Part shown: positions 1-5,512 of the stretch, piece by piece | Layout of the letters: each line of letters starts with the position of its first letter | How positions within the stretch are numbered: position 1 is the first letter of the stretch | DNA from: Entophlyctis helioformis | Lineage: Eukaryota; Chytridiomycota; Chytridiomycetes; Chytridiales; Chytriomycetaceae | NCBI GenBank assembly: GCA_025526915.1 | Contig: JAHLKH010000381.1 | Span: forward strand, 1-16,096 | Length of the DNA stretch: 16,096 bases | Reading direction: 5' to 3' | Program-made: the position numbers and the translations under genes | Notes under the pieces: model-generated | The model's database searches: none | What the model saw: the letters and a program-made list of their open reading frames with translations, nothing else | What the model was told of the DNA's origin: nothing

Positions 1-78
1 ACGACAGGCACGACAGGCACGACAGGCACGACAGGCACGACAGGCACGACAGGCACGACAGGCACGACAGGCACGACA
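1..78. repeat. 9-bp tandem repeat, 8 full copies plus a partial one
   Basis: The unit acgacaggc is repeated perfectly eight times (1-72) with six more bases of a ninth copy. It starts at the first base of the window, so the true array may be longer. The unit is a multiple of three and stays open in forward frames, but no recognisable protein runs through it. It could be a minisatellite in the promoter of the MBOAT gene, or a contig-end repeat. It does not resemble a TTAGGG-type telomere. Confidence 0.9.
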
Positions 79-275
79 TGCCAGCAGATGGTCGAGTGCA
101 CGGCCCTCGTCCGCGTCCGGCCTGCACACGGCGGGCTGAGCCTCGGCATCGGCCAGCCTGTCGCGCCGTGCGGGTGCGGGTGCGGCACAACTTTGCCTCC
201 GTGTTGCAAACAGCCGCTCTCGCACGCACGCTCGCCAACACACGCACGCTCACAAGAGAGAGGCCCCAGCTCAGG

Positions 276-2160
276 ATGGACATCGTGGCAGCCTCCGAGG
301 CCATCGGCATCTCCAAGGAGATGCTCACCATCACCGTGTGCGTGCTCTCCGCCTTCCCGCTCGCCGCCCTCTACCGCCTCATCCCGGCCCGCTCGCGCTC
401 GCTGCAGCACGTCTTCTCCATCACCACCACGTCGCTTCTCTCGCTGTGGCTCTTTGGCGCAGAGGGCCTCCTGCACCTGCTCGTCCCGGCGCTCGCCGTC
501 TACTGGCTTGTCCGCTACCTGCCCCGCTCGCGGTGGACGCCCATTGCCGTGTTTGCCGGCACCATGGTGCACCTGTGCGTCGTGCAGCTCGAGCCCAGTA
601 CGGCTCCGGCCCAAAGACCGTCATGTACTTGGATGTGTCGCCGGCGCTCATGTGCTCGTCATTCGCTTGACGTCGTTGCCTGGGCGGTTCATGACGGCAC
701 CCGCTCTGACAAGGTGAGCCCTCTCTGCCTGTCTGCTTGTCCATCCATGCCTGTCCATCCATGCTTGCCCATGCTGGCCCAGTCACTCGCATGACGCATT
801 CAACCGGCTGACCATGGGAGCGCTCTGGTGGCGTCCATCCTGAATCAACGGCTGGCCCAAAACAGGATGTGCATCCCCGAGATGAAGCCGTTCATCATCA
901 AAAAGTACCCGAGCGTCCTCGAGTTCTTTGGCTTTGTGCTCTTCTTTGCCAGCGTGTGGATCGCCCTGCGTTCGAGTATCGTCATACCACGACTTTGTCC
1001 GTCGCTTGGTACGTCTGGCTCTCCACCCCCCACCGCCACAGTCAGATCCATCTCTGCAGTCGCTCGCACTGACGCTCGACGCGATGGCATGCAAACCCCA
1101 TCAAACCATAGCATCCATACAACAAGATCCGTCCACGATCCGGCCTGCTTTCAAGCGCTTTGCGATCGCATCCTGCTCTTTTCCGTGTCTGCCCTCATCG
1201 ACCACCACTTTTCCGTCTCGCTCTTCACCTCGCCCTCGGATTATCCCAGTTCCAGTCGTTCTGGTATCGCTCCCTCTATCTCCACCTCTCGCTCATCTAC
1301 TTGCGCACCAAGCTCGGTGCTGCCTGGAAGATTGCCGAGCGGCCGGCATCCTTGTCGGCATTGGCTACGACGGCATCGATGCTCGCACAGGCAAGCCCAA
1401 GTTTAACCGTCTGGAGAACATTGACGCGTGGGGCATCGAGTCGGCTCAGTCGCCCAAGGAGTTAGTGGATGCGTGGAACATCAAGACAGCCAACTGGCTG
1501 CGGAGATATGTCTACTACCCGCGTCACGCCGCCCGGTGTCAAGCCCAATGCCATGTCGACGGTCATCACCAACTTCACATCGGCCCTGTGGCATGGATTC
1601 TACCGTACGTCACACCTCGTGGCTCGTGACGAAACCTTCAAAAGCGCTAAACTGACAATATTGCCCTCTCTTGACAGCCGGATACTACCTGTCCTTCCTG
1701 TCGCTTGCACTGTGCACTATTGCAGCCAGATCCGCACGCAGAGCATTCCGCCCGCTGTTTGTCACGTTAGGCTCGCCGCTCCTCCAGTACAAGCGCTTCT
1801 ACGACATTGCCGGTCTCATTGTCACGCACTACACGTTCAACTACATCTTCATGGCGTTCCCAGTGCGGCGGGCAGACGCCACGTTTGCTGCCTGGCGCTC
1901 CGTGTACTTTGCCGGTCACCTTCTTTGCATCGCCGCCATTGTCGTGCTCGATGTGCTCGGGGTTGGCAAGCTGATCGGACGCAGTTTCGGCCTCAAGAAG
2001 ACTGGAGAAACCAGCCAAGAGCGAGGACAGGACCGCCACGGTTGTCAAGGCGACAGGAGTCTCCAGTGGCAATGGCAGCATGGATGGCAGCGTGAATGGC
2101 AGCGTGAATGGCAATGGACAACCAAAGCTGCGCGTCAAGGCGTCTGCCAAAGCTATGTGA
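276..2160 (+). CDS. Membrane-bound O-acyltransferase, ALE1/LPCAT-like lysophospholipid acyltransferase; reading frame broken at nine or more places
   Basis: This is a multi-pass MBOAT protein; the family acylates lysophospholipids in the ER (Lands cycle). Visible in order: hydrophobic N-terminus (from ATG 276), YGSGPKT...YLDVS, AWAVHDG, PSVLEFFGFVLFFAS, PAFEYR, LGAAWKIAE, GIGYDG, the WNIKTANWLRRYVY motif with the conserved Asn (codon 1477-1479), and NFTSALWHGFY with the catalytic His (codon 1592-1594). GYYLSFL and more membrane helices follow. Introns: donor GTGAGC at 714 with an unclear acceptor (about 820 or 865); GTACGT at 1009 to about 1111 or 1126; and a clean phase-1 intron 1605-1677. 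The peptide is continuous by homology, but the frame changes near 594, 652, 678, 963, 985, 1168, 1244, 1339 and 1518. Each change is explained by one base lost from a short run. The C-terminus is uncertain: the current frame ends at 2228, while a shift near 2000 gives a Gly/Asn/Ser- and Lys-rich tail ending at 2160. The family call is firm; the exact acyl acceptor is not. Confidence 0.85.
1605..1677 (+). other. Phase-1 intron of the MBOAT gene
   Basis: The donor is GTACGT and the acceptor CTTGACAG. Splicing joins ...GFY plus c to cc-GGA, giving GFYPGYY, which restores the continuous MBOAT catalytic block across the junction. A CTGAC branch-site-like motif lies at about 1651-1655. Confidence 0.85.
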
Positions 2161-2171
2161 TATGTGCTGCT

Positions 2172-2260
2172 ACTTGTCTATTTTATCGCATAGTTTCATA
2201 CAGTAAAAGCACCGTGCGTTGCTTGTGAAGCAGCAGATACGCATTCATTCCATGGCACGC
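2172..2260 (+). repeat. Dispersed ~90-bp element, copy A
   Basis: This stretch aligns over its whole length, with a few small gaps and roughly 75-80% identity by eye, to 4431-4525 in the same orientation. Shared blocks include TGTCTATT, CGCATA, ACAGTAA, GCACCGTGC, AGCAGC, GATACG and TTCATTCCA. It begins about a dozen bases after the likely MBOAT stop. I see no coding potential, target-site duplication or terminal inverted repeat. It may be a short repeat family or a conserved 3'-UTR/intergenic element. Confidence 0.65.
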
Positions 2261-2372
2261 TCCATCGGCAGTGCTTATTCCGCCGCTCCTTGCAGAACGC
2301 CTCTTGCCGGAGGCGTCAATTTGGCCTTTGCCGACACTTTCCATCGGTCAACAGAAGCATCAAGCTGCCGCA

Positions 2373-3333
2373 ATGCAGGTCCACGAGATTACAACGTCGT
2401 ACCTTGTGTCCAAGAAGACGCTGTTGACTGTCCGCCTCGTCTTTGCCATCTACAGGTGAGACCAGCCAGCCTCTGTCTGTGCAACTCTTGGCTGGTGCAA
2501 AGCCTCTTGTGTTACAAGCGTCCATCTTCAACAGAACTGGCTTGGACTGACTGTGCACACTGCATGCCCTTGATGCAGCTGGTCGTTCCTGGTCTGGCGG
2601 TTGCCCATCAACGGCATCGACCTGTACCGCTTCCTGACGTAAGTCTGCTGTGCTGCATCTGTGTGTGATGGTACCGATCAAAATCTGCCCCAACTGTGCA
2701 GCTGACGGCCTGGCTGCGATCAGCATTCTGTCCTGGATGGGCATCGCCTTGTACTTCACCATCATGTCGACACTGTCACTGCTGTTCTGGTCGCGTGACC
2801 CAAAGGACCACGTGTCGTCAGGCGTGCGCATCCTCGTGCAGTACTTTTACGCATCGACACAGTCCATCGCACTCGTCGTGCTGGTCATCTTCTGGCTGCT
2901 TCTCCGCGGTGCGATCGCAGAGTTCTCAGACTCCTTCGCCGGCCTCTTCTTTGTGGTGTCGCCGCATGTGCTCAACTTTGTGCAGACGCTTGTCGAGCTG
3001 TTTCTGGGCAAGCTGCCACTCCCGCTGTCGCACATTGGATACATGATCGTGACCGTGGTCACATACACGGTGTATTCATGGATCCTCCGCTACGCCTTTG
3101 CCGTGCCGTTCCCGTACCCGTTCTTTGACGAGCTCCTCGACGTCAAGAACACTCCCGGAAAGTCGGCCATTGCGTCGCTCGCCTTTCTTGCATTCTTCTC
3201 GGTCATGTATCTGTTCGTCTGGGCTCTCGGTCTGCTGCGCAACTGGATCCTCAAGTCGGCCATTGAAGCCGACAAGAAGATCTATGGACCCGATGACGAG
3301 CCGCAAACCCAGACGAGCGACACGATCGCCTGA
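2373..3333 (+). CDS. FAR-17a/AIG1-like integral membrane protein (possible threonine hydrolase)
   Basis: Three exons, 2373-2455, 2579-2638 and 2724-3333, give 250 residues. The start is the first in-frame ATG. Intron 1 is GTGAGA...GATGCAG. Intron 2 uses donor GTAAGT at 2639 and acceptor GATCAG ending at 2723, with a CTGAC branch motif at 2702-2706. The nearer CAG at 2701 would run into a stop, so 2723 is preferred. The protein is strongly hydrophobic with about six membrane segments and a charged tail ending near PDDEPQTQTSDTIA. Two blocks recall the AIG1/ADTRP family: RFLT (Thr48) and SPHVLNFVQTLVELFLG (His129). In human AIG1/ADTRP a Thr in a K-x-LT motif and a His further on are the catalytic pair that hydrolyses fatty-acid esters of hydroxy fatty acids. 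The Rolling-stone-like family is the main alternative. The membrane-protein call is sure; the enzymatic role is inference. Confidence 0.65.
2639..2723 (+). other. Intron 2 of the AIG1-like gene, acceptor chosen by frame
   Basis: The donor is GTAAGT and the acceptor GATCAG. Two acceptors compete. CAG at 2699-2701 puts an immediate TGA in frame. The one ending at 2723 keeps the frame open (ac plus c gives Thr, then Ile-Leu-Ser-Trp) and leaves CTGAC (2702-2706) as a branch site about 18 bases upstream. Confidence 0.75.
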
Positions 3334-3761
3334 GTTGTGGATGCAGCTCCAACAAGTGTATGTGAATGAAGACGGTTGGTGGATCGTATTGATTCGACTG
3401 GCAGCAACGTTGATGACGCCGATGATGATCGTATGCTTGACTCCTTCAAGCTGGCAGGAGCGCCAGCCTTGACATACGCCTGCAAAGCAGCCAGCCAAGC
3501 AGCCTGCCAAGCGGCCAGCATGAGGATGCCCTTGTCCGCCAACCGTGCACAATGCAGATCGCTGCCTGGCTGGGCACGTGACGGCGATTGCGTTTGCGGG
3601 GAATCCGATGGCGTCATGGGCTCTGCGATGGCGTGCTCACCACCGTCACGGCAACCAACGCTGACGATGGCGTGCAGGTTCATTGAGCAGCCAGACGGCC
3701 ACCGACAAACCAACCGACCACAGCCGCAACCGCAGCCGCAACCACAGCCGCAACCACACAC
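3334..3761. other. Intergenic stretch with a short CAGCCGCAAC-type repeat
   Basis: About 430 bases lie between the AIG1-like stop and the zinc-finger start. I see no protein with recognisable composition on either strand. The last 50 bases before the zinc-finger ATG hold imperfect copies of a CCACAGCCGCAA unit (about 3718-3757), plausibly transcribed as 5' UTR. No TATA box is visible. Confidence 0.6.
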
Positions 3762-4376
3762 ATGCCGTCGCTGACCCAACGACCGCTGCGTCCGCTCCTG
3801 CCAGCCACCATGCGCCAGTCTGCCGCCGTCTCGGAGCTCGGCGCTGCTGTTCTGCTCGCTGCGCTGCCGTCGTCTCTCGCATCCACAGCGTCGGCATCGG
3901 CATCGGCATCAACAGCAAAGTCGGCCGTGCGCAAGGCGGCTGTCAAGACTCCCCGCAAGCACGCCTGCCCGCAGTGTCCGTCGTCCTTCCAGCGGGTCGA
4001 GCACCTGTCCCGCCACAGCCTCACGCACTCTGGCACAAAGCCCTTCAACTGCTCCACCTGCCACAAGGGGTTTGCCCGTGCCGATGCCATGCGGCGACAC
4101 GTCAAGGTCCACGACTCGCTGGATGCTGGCGATCTGATGTCCGAGTCGTCGTCCGAGAGCATGTCGTCGTCCTCGTCCATGTCGCCACAGCCGCTGCCAC
4201 AGCTGCTGCCGTCCCCGCCACTCTCTGAATCATTCATGCAGTCGTCGCAGCTGGTCTGGACCACGGCTGATCCCACCTCCCACGGCGGCTTGCAACAAGA
4301 AGCGACACCGCCCGCATCTCCGATACCATTCGATGGCCTGTTGACTCTTGCCCTGTGTGCAACGTCGCCGGCATGA
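3762..4376 (+). CDS. Two-finger C2H2 zinc-finger protein, probable transcription factor
   Basis: An intronless 204-residue protein. Residues 1-65 are Ala/Ser-rich and end in a basic patch (KSAVRKAAVKTPRK). Finger 1 has C69, C72, H85 and H89; finger 2 has C97, C100, H113 and H117. Both have the canonical C-x2-C-x12-H-x3-H spacing, joined by a SGTKPF linker, a variant of TGEKPF. The helix pattern RVEHLSRH followed by ARADAMRRH recalls the paired fingers of fungal ADR1-like regulators, which bind DNA as a two-finger unit. The C-terminal half is Ser-rich, then Pro/Gln/Leu-rich, as in activation domains. A second ATG at 3810 would only shorten the low-complexity N-terminus. The DNA target cannot be told from the sequence. 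Nuclear location is inferred from the fingers and the basic patch. Confidence 0.85.
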   Translation: MPSLTQRPLRPLLPATMRQSAAVSELGAAVLLAALPSSLASTASASASASTAKSAVRKAAVKTPRKHACPQCPSSFQRVEHLSRHSLTHSGTKPFNCSTCHKGFARADAMRRHVKVHDSLDAGDLMSESSSESMSSSSSMSPQPLPQLLPSPPLSESFMQSSQLVWTTADPTSHGGLQQEATPPASPIPFDGLLTLALCATSPA

Positions 4377-4430
4377 TCCACAAGCAATCCAACCTTACTA
4401 CTTTTATGCATACGTTTCTTATAAATACCA

Positions 4431-4525
4431 ACCTGTCTATTACACCGCATACTATCAGACAGTAATGAGGCACCGTGCTGTGGTTGTGCAGCAGCTGATA
4501 CGAAGGCTTCATTCCAAGTGCTCGC
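4431..4525 (+). repeat. Dispersed ~90-bp element, copy B
   Basis: Same orientation as copy A at 2172-2260, with the same ordered blocks. It starts 55 bases after the zinc-finger stop codon, so both copies sit just downstream of a plus-strand gene. Just upstream (4420-4426) is TATAAAT, which could be an AT-rich promoter or polyadenylation element. Confidence 0.65.
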
Positions 4526-4551
4526 ATAGCACGCCCCATGTCCCACCAAGA

Positions 4552-4842
4552 TCACCACGTCAGCAACCCTGTAAACCATTGTATCTGTGGATGTCCCACA
4601 TTCTCATGCGTTGCAATGGCGCGTGCTGCTGCGAACCGTGCGTCCAAGCCACGCTGCCCGTGCGCTGTGCGGATAGCCACAATCCGCTCCTCTGTGCACT
4701 CGAGCGCAAAGTGCGCAGTCTCCAGTGTGCTTCCCAGATCCTCGCCGCACATGATGCAGCATGAGACGTCGCCAAACGGATGGGCTGGGTCGAGCAGGTT
4801 GGCGTTGATGGCGCGGCGAGCAGATGCGGCGAGAGAGAGAGA
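4552..4842 (-). pseudogene. Possible fragment of a non-LTR retrotransposon (C-terminal zinc-binding region)
   Basis: An open frame on the minus strand ends at a stop by 4552. It carries CCIMCGEDL...ETAHFALEC, which fits the C-x2-C...ET-x2-H-x4-C pattern found after the reverse transcriptase of many LINE elements. Upstream of it (RRAINANLLDPAHPFGD) also resembles the run-in to that motif. No reverse transcriptase or endonuclease motif is present. The frame degenerates upstream into the GA/GT microsatellite and then the tRNA gene, so at most about 95 residues are meaningful. There is no credible start codon of its own. An unrelated small zinc-binding exon is possible. The call rests on one motif. 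Confidence 0.35.
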
Positions 4843-4867
4843 GAGTGTGTGTGTGTGTGTGTGTGTT
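4831..4867. repeat. GA/GT dinucleotide microsatellite
   Basis: A run of GA repeats (4831-4845) passes directly into a run of TG repeats (4846-4867). It lies between the possible retrotransposon fragment and the 3' end of tRNA-Phe. Confidence 0.9.
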
Positions 4868-4894
4868 GCGAGTGGCAAAAATGAGATGGCGGGC

Positions 4895-4898
4895 AAAA
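4895..4898 (-). terminator. Pol III T4 terminator of tRNA-Phe
   Basis: Four T residues on the minus strand begin five bases past the discriminator base. A second T-run lies at about 4877-4881. Confidence 0.6.
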
Positions 4899-4903
4899 GA
4901 GGA

Positions 4904-4976
4904 TGCCCCCTCGGTGGATTGAACACCGGACATTTAGATCTTCAGTCTAACGCTCTCCCAGCTGAGCTAAGGAGGC
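4904..4976 (-). tRNA. tRNA-Phe (GAA)
   Basis: Read on the minus strand, the 73 bases fold as a full cloverleaf. The acceptor stem GCCTCCT pairs with AGGGGGC (one U-G), the D arm is GCTC/GAGC, the anticodon stem TTAGA/TCTAA has loop CTGAAGA, and the T arm CGGTG/CACCG has loop TTCAATC. The discriminator base is A. Anticodon GAA is at 4941-4943 of the plus strand. The A box (TAGCTCAGCTGGGAGAGC) and B box (GTTCAATCC) are intact. There is no intron and no encoded CCA, as expected for a eukaryotic nuclear gene. A four-T Pol III terminator follows a few bases downstream. Confidence 0.95.
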
Positions 4977-5512
4977 TTCCTTGGAAGTGTTGCGCGTCTC
5001 GTCTGACTACCACAGCAGTGGCGCAATACCTCAGACAACGCCACCGTCACACAGTGTCGCGTCTCAGTTACCATATTTGGCATAGTTACTGGTGCGACAC
5101 AACACAGATGACCGCGTGTTTGGGGCTCTACATGGGCTATAAAACGCAAGCGCCGCCGCCCTGCACTTCTGGTCAACCCTTTGTGCATCTCTGATCAGTA
5201 GTGCAGCTTGACCTGTTTCAGAAGCTTTCCGCCCCATGTACAATATATTTCATAACTGCCATTCACATCCATTGAGACAGAAACAGCTGCTGAATACAAC
5301 GGCTACATGCACAGCCGTTGATTGCACAGCCGCTGATTGCACAACTGCCAGTCTGCTGCCAATATCTTCATTTGTGGAATGTGTAAAAATGTAAATGCAT
5401 GCATCACGCAAGTCCTCCCTCTGCCAACTCTTAGATGGTGGGCGAGGCCGTGGCACATCGAATGCGGGTGGTCGCAGTGGCAGTGAGTGTGTCTGTCACT
5501 GTCGTTGTGATG
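4977..5512. other. Intergenic stretch between tRNA-Phe and the LRR gene 3' end
   Basis: No convincing gene. It holds a TATAAAA box (5138-5144, plus strand) without a good coding frame behind it. At about 5308-5344 a 15-bp unit (TGCACAGCCGTTGAT and one variant) is repeated about 2.4 times. A short inverted repeat, AACGGCT (5298-5304) / AGCCGTT (5313-5319), overlaps it. 5240-5270 is AT-rich. The part nearest 5512 is presumably the 3' UTR of the LRR gene on the minus strand. Confidence 0.5.
5138..5144 (+). promoter_or_regulatory. TATA-box-like TATAAAA
   Basis: A good TATA consensus in GC-rich surroundings. The only following plus-strand frame, from ATG 5235, gives a low-complexity peptide of about 50 codons that I do not believe. 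It may drive a non-coding transcript or be chance. Confidence 0.3.

Noticed and set aside
1..78. Telomere
   Set aside because: The 9-bp GC-rich unit is unlike known fungal telomere repeats and is followed at once by ordinary gene sequence.
2702..2723. CAG acceptor at 2701 for intron 2 of the AIG1-like gene
   Set aside because: It gives an immediate in-frame stop. The acceptor ending at 2723 keeps the frame and uses CTGAC as branch site.
3680..4579. Minus-strand open frame of 299 codons opposite the zinc-finger gene
   Set aside because: It has low-complexity composition and no domain, while the plus strand carries two perfect C2H2 fingers. It is a GC-driven shadow.
5235..5396. Small gene behind the TATAAAA box
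   Set aside because: About 50 codons of Thr/Ala/Cys-rich sequence arising from a local 15-bp repeat, with no similarity that I recognise.
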